Position numbers and translations under genes: made by a program. The notes under the pieces were generated by a model. That model was not told the DNA's origin, did not search any database, and saw only the letters and a list, made by a program, of their open reading frames with translations. DNA of 5,785 bases from Firmicutes bacterium UBA5499 (GTDB taxonomy: Bacteria; Bacillota; DTU084), in NCBI GenBank assembly GCA_002426275.1, contig DIPB01000063.1, positions 1 to 5,785 of the forward strand, written 5' to 3'. Positions within the stretch are counted from its first letter, which is position 1, and every line of letters starts with the position of its first letter. Shown here piece by piece: positions 1 through 5,784 of this stretch.

Positions 1-533
1 TTGCTCAACTCGGAGCGCATCTGCACGCGCAGCTTAGCGTCCAGGTTGGAAAGAGGCTCGTCCATGAGGAAAACCTTAGGCTCCCGCACGATCGCTCGTC
101 CCAAAGCGACCCTTTGCCTTTGTCCGCCTGATAAAGCCTTAGGCTTGCGATCCAAGAGGTTTTCAATGCCAAGAATCCTAGCCGCTTCCTTCACCCGCCG
201 ATCGATTTCGGATTTAGGAAGTTTACGCAGCTTCAATCCAAACGCCATGTTATTATAAACGTCCATATGGGGATAAAGGGCGTAGTTTTGGAATACCATG
301 GCGATGTCGCGATCTTTAGGCGGCACGTCATTGACAACTTTATCGCCGATGCTGATGGTGCCGTCGCTGATCTCCTCGAGTCCTGCTACCATTCTCAGAG
401 TAGTTGATTTGCCGCAGCCACTGGGTCCAACAAGAACTATGAACTCTTTGTCCTTTATGTCCAAGTTGGCATCGTTAACTGCCAGCACGTTGCCAAATTT
501 TTTATATACGTGATTAAGCGTTACTCCAGCCAT
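1..533 (-). CDS. Sugar-type ABC transporter ATP-binding protein (MsmX/UgpC/MalK family), C-terminal part cut by the window edge
   Basis: This is the nucleotide-binding subunit that powers a carbohydrate importer at the inner face of the cytoplasmic membrane. Reading from the ATG at 533, 177 residues are visible. They contain Walker [10 protein letters not shown] (36-44), the Q-loop [11 protein letters not shown] (80-90), the ABC signature LSGGQRQR (134-141), Walker B VFLMDEP (154-160, catalytic Glu159) and the D-loop SNLDAK (162-167). The sequence closely resembles B. subtilis MsmX. The H-loop His and the regulatory C-terminal domain lie outside the window, so MsmX, UgpC and MalK cannot be separated. 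An in-frame ATG at 557 would add eight residues, but the family normally starts at the MAGVTL-type position, so 533 is preferred. The Shine-Dalgarno signal is weak (AAAGG about 16 nt upstream). No permease or binding-protein gene is visible, so this may be a shared, stand-alone ATPase. The family call is certain; the substrate is unknown. Confidence 0.95.
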   Translation of the reverse strand, partial: MAGVTLNHVYKKFGNVLAVNDANLDIKDKEFIVLVGPSGCGKSTTLRMVAGLEEISDGTISIGDKVVNDVPPKDRDIAMVFQNYALYPHMDVYNNMAFGLKLRKLPKSEIDRRVKEAARILGIENLLDRKPKALSGGQRQRVALGRAIVREPKVFLMDEPLSNLDAKLRVQMRSELS

Positions 534-719
534 TTCGGTTAATAACCAACCTTTCATTCTGTATTTTTAGTGCAAATGAAAACAAAGTTTCCGCTTTGGG
601 CTTGACCACCTCCGGTTGAAAAAAAATTATTTATCCCCATTGCGAGGCCGTATTGGCATTTTACCTCTTTTTAATATTTCCACAGCAGAAGCGGAAGTCC
701 TTCCTGACCCAAAAATTTT
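534..719. other. Intergenic region between argS and the ABC ATPase gene
   Basis: These 186 nt separate the end of the polyamine-argS operon from the ABC ATPase start and should hold a terminator for one and a promoter for the other. Neither is clear. On the minus strand an eight-T run (626-619) follows only a 4-bp stem (647-635) and is separated from it, so it is a poor intrinsic terminator. A TAAAAT hexamer at 663-658 has no good -35 partner. A near-palindrome, GAAAAC-AAA-GTTTCC, lies at 578-592, and a small inverted repeat, GGTTA-A-TAACC, lies at 538-548 next to the start codon. Either could be an operator, but both are short. A 10-codon reading frame at 659-627 has a reasonable ribosome site (AGAGGT) but is too short to call. 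Confidence 0.4.
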
Positions 720-2396
720 TCACATGCGCTCCGGCGCGGAAATGCCCAGCAAGGACAAAGTCTTTGCCAAAACGGTGCGGGAGGCAGAAATCAAAAGCAG
801 CCGCGCTCCTTGAAGCTCTTCCTCCGCTCCCAGGACCCGGCAGCGATTATAGAAGAGATGAAATTGTCCGGCCAATTCCTGGGCGTAATGGGCCAGCCTG
901 TGCGGCTCCATCCTTGAGGCGGCTTCCCCGACCACCAGCGGCAGCTGGGCGAGCTCTTCCATCAATAGCTCCTCTTCCGGCGTCTTCAAAAGCGACAGCG
1001 GCTCTACCCCTGCTGCGGGAGGCTCTACCCCTTGCTCCCGGGCTTGTCGCAAAATGCTGCAAATTCTGGCGTGGGCATATTGCACGTAGAAGACCGGATT
1101 GCGATCGGACTGCTCTTTTGCCAGATCCAGATCGAAATCCAGCTGGCTTTCGCTGGAGCGCATCAGGAAAAAGAACCTGGCGCTGTCCTTGCCGACTTCT
1201 TCCACGATTTCCGAGAGGGTAACCAACTGGCCGGTTCGCTTGGACATGATCACCGCCTGACCGTCCCGGAACAAATTCACCATTTGCACGATAATAATGG
1301 AAAGTTTTTCGGGGTCGTACCCTAAAGACCTGGCGGCAGCTTTAATCCTGGCAATATAACCGTGATGATCCGCACCCCAAATATTGACCAAGCGGTCGTA
1401 GCCGCGGTCGTACTTATCCTTGTGATAGGCGATATCCGCGGCCAAATAAGTGGGAACGCCGTTATCCCTGATCACCACCCGATCCTTATCGTCTCCGAAG
1501 TCCGTGGAGCGCAGCCACAATGCGCCGTCGTTCTCATACAATTGGCCTCTGTCCTTCAGCTCTCCCACAGCTTCTTCAATGGCTGCCGGGTGCAGGGAAG
1601 ACTCTCTAAACCAACTCTGAAAACGAACGCCGAACTCCTCCAGATCCCGTCTGATGGCCGCGACTTTCAGCGGCAGCGCGTAAGAGACCAGAGCCTTTCT
1701 CAGCTCGGGTTCCGGCAGGGCAAGGAGACTGTCCTGCTTTTCTGCGGCCAGCCTAGCCATCAGCTCCGCCAAATCCTCGCCGTGATAGCCGTCCTCCGGC
1801 AGCTGTACGTCTTGCCCCAAAGCCTGACGGTAGCGCACTTCCAGAGAGTGGGAAAACTTATTGATCTGATTGCCGGCGTCATTGAGATAAAACTCGCAGG
1901 TAACCTGGTAGCCTGCAGCCTGCAGAATTGAAGCCAGGGCGCTGCCCACTGCCGCGCCCCTGCCGTGGCCCACATGCAAGGGACCTGTGGGATTGGCGCT
2001 GACGAATTCCAAGAGCACTTTCTCTTGGCGGCCAATGTCACAGCTGCCGAATCGATCCCCCTGGGCCAAAATTTCCGCCACTGCCTCAGCCCGCCAGGCT
2101 GGAGAGAGGTGAAAATTGAGAAAGCCTGGTCCAGCAATTTCGATTCTCTGAACCAGGCCGCTGCGATCGTGGAAATTCTCCATCAAAAGCTGCGCGATCT
2201 GTCTGGGCGGCAGCTTTGCCTGTTTAGTGATGGTCAGCGCCAAATTACTGGCCCACTGCCCGTGAACTCTCTGGTTTGGTCGTTCCAAAATAACCTGGGG
2301 CAAAGTCTCAAGCTGAAGGTCTCGGGCCAGCTTCTCCAAAGCCAGCCCGAGACCTTCTTCTATGGAAGAACGAATCTGTTCGATTACACTTCTCAA
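720..2396 (-). CDS. argS: Arginyl-tRNA synthetase
   Basis: This cytosolic class I aminoacyl-tRNA synthetase charges tRNA-Arg with arginine using ATP. The 558-residue length is normal for the bacterial enzyme. Domains in order are the ArgRS-specific N-terminal additional domain (about 5-90), the Rossmann catalytic core with the HIGH-type motif HVGHGR (141-146), the conserved segment GADHHGY (341-347), the KMSKS-type motif MSKRTG (384-389), and the DALR anticodon-binding domain (about 436-558), ending in the characteristic LGISAPERM. The start is TTG. An in-frame TAG lies two codons upstream, and AGAGGAG (2414-2408) sits 11 nt before the TTG, so no earlier start is possible. It is the last gene of the operon, 16 nt after the barrel-like protein gene. 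Sharing a transcript with arginine-consuming enzymes is notable. Nothing essential is missing. Confidence 0.98.
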   Translation of the reverse strand: MRSVIEQIRSSIEEGLGLALEKLARDLQLETLPQVILERPNQRVHGQWASNLALTITKQAKLPPRQIAQLLMENFHDRSGLVQRIEIAGPGFLNFHLSPAWRAEAVAEILAQGDRFGSCDIGRQEKVLLEFVSANPTGPLHVGHGRGAAVGSALASILQAAGYQVTCEFYLNDAGNQINKFSHSLEVRYRQALGQDVQLPEDGYHGEDLAELMARLAAEKQDSLLALPEPELRKALVSYALPLKVAAIRRDLEEFGVRFQSWFRESSLHPAAIEEAVGELKDRGQLYENDGALWLRSTDFGDDKDRVVIRDNGVPTYLAADIAYHKDKYDRGYDRLVNIWGADHHGYIARIKAAARSLGYDPEKLSIIIVQMVNLFRDGQAVIMSKRTGQLVTLSEIVEEVGKDSARFFFLMRSSESQLDFDLDLAKEQSDRNPVFYVQYAHARICSILRQAREQGVEPPAAGVEPLSLLKTPEEELLMEELAQLPLVVGEAASRMEPHRLAHYAQELAGQFHLFYNRCRVLGAEEELQGARLLLISASRTVLAKTLSLLGISAPERM

Positions 2397-2407
2397 CCTC
2401 TATCCAA

Positions 2408-2414
2408 CTCCTCT
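2408..2414 (-). promoter_or_regulatory. Shine-Dalgarno site for argS (TTG start)
   Basis: On the minus strand AGAGGAG overlaps the TAG stop codon of the preceding gene and lies 11 nt before the TTG at 2396. The spacing is slightly long and the start codon is rare, which may keep argS translation modest. It fixes the start because an in-frame stop lies between this site and the TTG. Confidence 0.6.
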
Positions 2415-3024
2415 AAAAGGAACTATGAAAGCCCAGACCGATCATGGCCTCATCCAGATCAATCAGGGAAAGATCCAAGTTAACGTCGTTCGTCAGCAAA
2501 ATCCGCAGCCCAACGTTGAAATCGCCGCCGTAAAGCTCGGCCATAGCGATCGTCTTGGGATATCCGCTCTTGGTATTTAAGTTTTTGCTCAAGCCGGCGA
2601 AAAATACGCCGTCGCCGGAGGTGTCAAACCCGAAATGGCTCCGGGCGCCGAGCTCGGACAGATACTTGCTGCCCACCACGAACAGGGAATTATAGTTGGA
2701 ATACGCTTCCCCGCCTATGGCAAGACCAATCTGCCGGGAGCTCTCGGGAATTAAAGTGTACTTAAAAAAGCCGCCCGTTCTGGTATCATGTTCATCAATT
2801 TTCCAAGCGGAAACGCCGGCTTCCAAGCTGTCTGTCAGCCCCAGGGAAAAGGTGAGCACGTTCGTATCGTAGACGTGATGCAGCGCTAAATCAAATTCTC
2901 CGCCCTGCAAAGAATCGGAGCTGGGTACTTCGATTAAACCGGTAGGTCCGTTCAAGGTGGGAGCCGCAAAACAAACGCTGGAAACCATCAACAGCAAGGA
3001 ACCCAAAATCAACATTTTTTTCAT
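2413..3024 (-). CDS. Secreted, probable outer-membrane beta-barrel protein (YjbH-like N-terminal motif)
   Basis: I do not recognise a characterised function. The 203-residue protein begins with a clear signal peptide: MKK, then a hydrophobic core (about 4-17) and a probable signal peptidase I site after CFA (20). Cys18 is not in a lipobox, so a lipoprotein is unlikely. The mature start APTLNGPTGLIEVPSSDSL resembles the N-terminal motif of YjbH-type barrel proteins known from diderm bacteria. The rest is Gly-rich with alternating polar and apolar residues (for example 99-109, 168-177, 182-190), and the chain ends in Phe, typical of outer-membrane barrels. There is no transmembrane helix after the signal. 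Its ATG overlaps the speB stop by 4 nt (ATGA), and a good ribosome site, AAGGAG, lies 9 nt upstream, so the two are translationally coupled. In other Firmicutes, as I recall, a DUF1934 gene often occupies this slot between speB and argS; this protein does not look like one. Confidence 0.8.
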   Translation of the reverse strand: MKKMLILGSLLLMVSSVCFAAPTLNGPTGLIEVPSSDSLQGGEFDLALHHVYDTNVLTFSLGLTDSLEAGVSAWKIDEHDTRTGGFFKYTLIPESSRQIGLAIGGEAYSNYNSLFVVGSKYLSELGARSHFGFDTSGDGVFFAGLSKNLNTKSGYPKTIAMAELYGGDFNVGLRILLTNDVNLDLSLIDLDEAMIGLGFHSSF

Positions 3025-3905
3025 CCTCGGACACTCCTTCTCACAGATTTAATTGCGGCGATGGCCAATTCCCGCAGCAGCGTGGCCGCCAAAATACAGG
3101 TGCGCTCCGCCTCATCGTAATTGGGGGCCACCTCTACCAGATCAAATCCGCAAATGTTCAACCTGGGAACAATAGTGGAAATGAACCGCAGTAGTTCTTT
3201 GGAACTGAAGCCGCCAGCTTCAGGCGTACCTGTTCCCGGCGCGTAGGCCGGATCCAGAACGTCAATATCCAAAGATAGGTACACTGGCCTATCATTGAGA
3301 ACTTCGACAAGACTTGCCAATTCTCCTTCCGCATACGCCAGCATATGCCCGACTTGCCTCGCATATGCAAATTCGGCGCCTGTACCCGAGCGAACGCCCA
3401 GCTGCCAAAGCCTTCCCGCGCCGACGGTCTCCACCACCCTGCGCATCACTGTTGAATGGGAAAGCTTTTCTCCTTCCCAAGTGTCCCGCAGATCAGTGTG
3501 CGCATCCAAATGCAGCACGCAAAGATCCGGATGTTTTTTAAACGCAGCCTCAATCAGCGGCAAGCTTATCAGGTGTTCCCCGCCCAAGGCCGCCGGGATC
3601 TTGCCCTGAGAGTAAATTTCATCGGCCGTCTCGCGGATCAGTTTTAAAGCAGAGGCCGCGTCCGCCAAAGGCAGCAGCAAATCGCCCAGATCCGCCACCG
3701 GCAATCGTTCCAGATCCAAATCCTGATACGGGCTATATGTTTCGATGGCCACGGACAGCTCCCTGATTCTTCCCGGCGCCAGCCGCGCGCCGGGCCGGAA
3801 GGTGACAGTGCCATCCATGGGAGCGCCAAAAATCACTACCTCGGCTGCCTCGGGCTCGGTTTCCGCGCCCAGGAAACGAGCTTGCGGAAAGTAAAACGCA
3901 GCCAT
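3021..3905 (-). CDS. speB: Agmatinase (ureohydrolase family)
   Basis: This manganese enzyme of the arginase/agmatinase superfamily hydrolyses agmatine to putrescine and urea in the cytosol. In some bacteria its relatives act on N1-aminopropylagmatine instead, yielding spermidine directly. The 294 residues carry all the metal ligands: His111 in GGEH, Asp134, His136 and Asp138 in DAHTD, and Asp213 and Asp215 in SLDIDVLDP. The conserved LSHST (148-152) and DLVEVAP (255-261) segments are also present. The sequence resembles B. subtilis SpeB along its whole length. Its ATG at 3905 directly follows the speE TAA with no gap, and only a distant AGGA is seen, so translation probably depends on coupling with speE. 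It overlaps the next gene by 4 nt. Agmatinase is favoured over arginase or formiminoglutamase because of the arginine decarboxylase and SpeE neighbours. Confidence 0.95.
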   Translation of the reverse strand: MAAFYFPQARFLGAETEPEAAEVVIFGAPMDGTVTFRPGARLAPGRIRELSVAIETYSPYQDLDLERLPVADLGDLLLPLADAASALKLIRETADEIYSQGKIPAALGGEHLISLPLIEAAFKKHPDLCVLHLDAHTDLRDTWEGEKLSHSTVMRRVVETVGAGRLWQLGVRSGTGAEFAYARQVGHMLAYAEGELASLVEVLNDRPVYLSLDIDVLDPAYAPGTGTPEAGGFSSKELLRFISTIVPRLNICGFDLVEVAPNYDEAERTCILAATLLRELAIAAIKSVRRSVRG

Positions 3906-4745
3906 TTAGCGGTATATTTCCTGAACGAACGGCGGCAGGCTCAAAGCCGCGCTATGAACTTGGGCGCTGTAATAACGAAGCGGCCAGTCGGCCGTCATTT
4001 TGGCTATGGCAGCCAAATCAGCCTGACGCGGGTCAGGCCCTGCGGAGCCTATGGTAAAACTCCAAAGGCCGCTGGGATATGTTGGGATGGACCCCAAATA
4101 AACATACGTCTCTGGAAATGCCCCGCCGATTATCTCCCGAGTTTGGGCCATCAGCTGTCTGTTCACAAAGGGGGATTCAGTCTGGGCAACCATCAAACCG
4201 CCTGGACGCAGAGACCGACGGACCAAGTCGTAGAACTCCCGGGAAAAAAGAACCTCCCCCGGACCCACAGGCTCTGTGGAATCCACCACCACAAGGTCAA
4301 AATAAGATTCAAACTCCGCTATCCGTTTGATTCCATCGCCGAACTCCATGCGGACCCTGGCATCGGAAAGCCCTGAGGCGACTTCCGGCAGATACTCCTG
4401 GCAGACGCGCACCACCCGCTCGTCTAATTCCAGCAAATATGCTTCTTGTAATGAACGGTGACGCAGAAGCTCCCGAATCGTGCCTCCGTCGCCGCCCCCG
4501 ATTACGGCGGCGCGCTCCACATTCCCATGGGTGAACATGGGCAGATGCGCGATTAACTCATGGTAGACGAACTCATCGGCAGTGGTTAGCATCACTGCGT
4601 CGTCGATCACCAGCAGTTTTCCATACTGCTCGGTTTCCAAGACCGCAATCTCCTGATAGGGAGATCGCTCCCGATGCAGGTTCTGCCGCACCCGCATCGA
4701 GATGGCCAGGCTTTTAGTTTGCCGTTCTGTAAACCAAAGCTCCAT
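3906..4745 (-). CDS. speE: Spermidine synthase (polyamine aminopropyltransferase)
   Basis: This enzyme transfers the aminopropyl group of decarboxylated S-adenosylmethionine to putrescine, giving spermidine and methylthioadenosine; some family members prefer agmatine. At 279 residues it is the normal bacterial length and resembles B. subtilis SpeE throughout. Visible hallmarks are the N-terminal beta domain (about 1-60), DEFVYHE (57-63), the nucleotide-binding GGGDGG (83-88), the acidic ribose-binding segment LELDE (105-109), VVVDSTEPVGP (152-162) with the catalytic Asp155, and the polyamine-site loop YPSGLW (223-228). It follows pdaD by 20 nt, and this gap holds a near-perfect ribosome site. 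It abuts speB directly. No speD is present in the window, so decarboxylated SAM must come from a gene elsewhere. The sequence cannot decide between putrescine and agmatine as acceptor. Confidence 0.96.
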   Translation of the reverse strand: MELWFTERQTKSLAISMRVRQNLHRERSPYQEIAVLETEQYGKLLVIDDAVMLTTADEFVYHELIAHLPMFTHGNVERAAVIGGGDGGTIRELLRHRSLQEAYLLELDERVVRVCQEYLPEVASGLSDARVRMEFGDGIKRIAEFESYFDLVVVDSTEPVGPGEVLFSREFYDLVRRSLRPGGLMVAQTESPFVNRQLMAQTREIIGGAFPETYVYLGSIPTYPSGLWSFTIGSAGPDPRQADLAAIAKMTADWPLRYYSAQVHSAALSLPPFVQEIYR

Positions 4746-4750
4746 TTTAA

Positions 4751-4757
4751 CCTCCTT
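4751..4757 (-). promoter_or_regulatory. Strong Shine-Dalgarno site for speE
   Basis: AAGGAGG lies 5 nt before the speE ATG in the short gap after pdaD. It is the best ribosome site in the operon, so speE may be translated independently of pdaD and more strongly than its neighbours. Confidence 0.8.
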
Positions 4758-4765
4758 AAGTTACC

Positions 4766-5233
4766 TTAATACCACAGAGCCACCGCCGCGAAAGCGCAGC
4801 CGTTCTCTGCAACCACGTGCTCCACTGACTTGGTCATCACTTTCGCCAAAGGCACCTTCCGCTCGGCGAAGGCAGCTTTTACCATAGCCGTCACTTGCGC
4901 TTCCGCTTCCCGGCTGGAACAGGAACCCGAAAATTCCATGATGACGCCATAAGAATCGGCGCTGAAGCCAATGCCCACGGCCGCTGAAATCAGCTCGCCC
5001 TTCTTTGTGCTGAGGGCAGCCCCATAGGCTGTCGGCGTCAAGGAACCTGGAGGGATGTCCAATTTCTCCACAAATTCACAGCCTGGAGGCAGGATGCTGC
5101 TGACTTTCAGCAAATTGAGGTTCCCAATTCCCGCGGCTAATAGCGCATTGTCGAAAGCATTTAAGCTTGACGGTCCCTCAGCGCTGCCGGAGACCAGCGT
5201 AAATTTTTTCGGTGTTGGTAGCAAGTCTTCCAC
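4766..5233 (-). CDS. pdaD: Pyruvoyl-dependent arginine decarboxylase
   Basis: This enzyme decarboxylates arginine to agmatine, the first step of the pathway encoded here. It is made as a proenzyme that cuts itself between two serines; the second becomes the pyruvoyl cofactor on the alpha chain. The 155 residues align well with Methanocaldococcus jannaschii PvlArgDC. They show NAFD (25-28, Asp28 matching the substrate-binding Asp35), GIGNLNL (35-41), the cleavage site VSS at Ser45-Ser46 followed by ILPP, VIMEF (97-101) with Glu100 matching catalytic Glu109, and the terminal GCAFAAVALWY. The listed start is GTG at 5233, with an in-frame TAG three codons upstream. A TTG at 5224 is an attractive alternative: it gives the usual LPTPKK-like start and has GGGGTG at a suitable distance, whereas the GTG has almost no ribosome site. 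It is the first gene of the operon, preceded by a hairpin leader and a promoter candidate. Confidence 0.95.
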   Translation of the reverse strand: MEDLLPTPKKFTLVSGSAEGPSSLNAFDNALLAAGIGNLNLLKVSSILPPGCEFVEKLDIPPGSLTPTAYGAALSTKKGELISAAVGIGFSADSYGVIMEFSGSCSSREAEAQVTAMVKAAFAERKVPLAKVMTKSVEHVVAENGCAFAAVALWY

Positions 5234-5262
5234 CCCATTCTACAGATATTAGAGGCTTCCGG

Positions 5263-5296
5263 GCTAACCACCAGGCCGGCAGGCCATGATGCTAGC
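5263..5296 (-). promoter_or_regulatory. Leader hairpin in the 5' untranslated region of the polyamine operon
   Basis: On the minus strand the left arm, GCTAGCATCATGGCC, and the right arm, GGCCTGGTGGTTAGC, enclose the four-base loop TGCC. They pair as GGCC/GGCC, then CATCA/TGGTG, then GCTAG/TTAGC, including two G-U pairs. One unpaired base sits on each arm, giving about 14 pairs in total. No T-run follows, so it is not an ordinary terminator. It would begin within about 10 nt of the predicted transcript start and end about 30 nt before the pdaD start. It may stabilise the transcript or regulate it. I recognise no known riboswitch. Confidence 0.5.
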
Positions 5297-5310
5297 TTGA
5301 ATCCTGTCTT

Positions 5311-5339
5311 AGTATAGCAAAAAGGCTACGAAAAAGAAA
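5311..5339 (-). promoter_or_regulatory. Candidate extended -10 promoter of the pdaD-speE-speB-argS operon
   Basis: On the minus strand TGC-TATACT (5319-5311) matches the extended -10 consensus TGn-TATAAT well. At a 17-bp spacing the -35 hexamer is only TTTCTT (5339-5334), a poor match, which is tolerable for an extended -10 promoter. The DNA just upstream is T/A-rich. The start of transcription would be near 5304, giving a leader of about 70 nt. No other good sigma-A-type site is seen before pdaD. Confidence 0.5.
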
Positions 5340-5417
5340 GAGTAAAAATGGATTGAGCAGAGCGCAATTTTTCATTTACAACCGCATAACAGCATTTTAT
5401 CTCCTGGTCGCGCCGCA

Positions 5418-5784
5418 TCAGAAAAGGGGCCGCGACAAATCGTAGCCCCTGACATGAAGGGATTTCACCTGGGTCACACTCTTATGGGACAACGTCTTTT
5501 TGAATTCCTCCACATTAGCGACCTGGCGCTGTTAACTCATTGAGGAGCTTCTCATCATGAATTCTCTTGAGCCACGTTACCAAACCGCTCTTGCAACACG
5601 TCCACAATCGAATTGGCTTCTCGCATACCTTCGGCTTACCTTCCTTTCTCAAGTACCCAACGATCGTATTCTTCTCTTTCATCATTTGCGTAAAACTGCC
5701 ATAAATGCCCTGAAAAGGCAGGTACCCGCCGGCCGGCGCGGTGGCGATCGTATTCCGCTCCCAAGCATACGGCGGCGCAAGTCA
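5418..5784 (-). pseudogene. Unrecognised, probably frameshifted coding remnant
   Basis: I cannot name this sequence. On the minus strand one frame is open from just after a TGA at 5784-5782 to a TAA at 5517-5515 (89 codons). It has no usual start codon until tandem ATGs at 5685 and 5682, neither with a ribosome site. From the second, it reads MKEKNTIVGYLRKEGKPK and later WLKRIHDEKLLNEL. The next frame then looks protein-like, QVANVEEFKKTLSHKSVTQV and onward, up to a TGA at 5420-5418. Joined by one frameshift near 5525-5535, the two could be the C-terminal end of a single protein, possibly of a mobile element. A competing plus-strand frame opens at 5557 with GAGGAG 9 nt upstream and runs off the edge, but its Arg/Leu/Pro/Ser-rich product looks like a shadow. 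Coding status is uncertain. Confidence 0.3.
5422..5449 (-). terminator. Probable intrinsic terminator of the upstream minus-strand unit
   Basis: On the minus strand GGGGC (5449-5445) pairs with GCCCC (5430-5426). A CGA/TCG inner stem is capped by TTTG, and TTTT (5425-5422) follows. This is a compact GC-rich stem plus U-run, oriented to end transcription arriving from the right edge before the pdaD promoter. On the plus strand no T-run follows. An open frame reads straight through it (see the remnant at 5418-5784), which suggests that frame is not a live gene end. Confidence 0.6.

Noticed and set aside
583..598. CAAAG/CTTTG inverted repeat followed by TTTT on the minus strand
   Set aside because: The stem is 5 bp and AT-rich; too weak for a terminator call.
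602..633. Plus-strand TTGACC plus TATTTA promoter-like pair
   Set aside because: The 20-bp spacing is too long and no plus-strand gene follows.
619..647. Minus-strand eight-T run after a small stem, as terminator of the argS operon
   Set aside because: The stem is only 4 bp and is separated from the T-run by about 8 nt, so it is not convincing.
627..659. 10-codon frame with AGAGGT ribosome-like site upstream of the ABC gene
   Set aside because: A frame this short is expected by chance, and its codons show no regulatory codon run that would suggest a leader peptide.
653..1222. Plus-strand open frame of 189 codons antisense to argS
   Set aside because: It overlaps the DALR domain region of a clearly real argS; its Pro/Arg/Ala-rich composition is typical of a shadow frame.
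1362..1931. Plus-strand open frame of 189 codons antisense to the argS core
   Set aside because: The minus strand carries conserved ArgRS sequence over this stretch, including the region around GADHHGY, so this is a shadow frame.
1965..2483. Plus-strand open frame spanning the argS start
   Set aside because: It is antisense to argS and the end of the barrel-like gene, with no ribosome site or recognisable product.
2968..2974. Lipoprotein signal at Cys18 of the secreted protein
   Set aside because: The residues before the Cys (Ser-Ser-Val) do not form a lipobox, and a good signal peptidase I site follows at residue 20.
3882..4376. Plus-strand open frame antisense to speE
   Set aside because: speE on the other strand has all its family motifs; this is a shadow frame.
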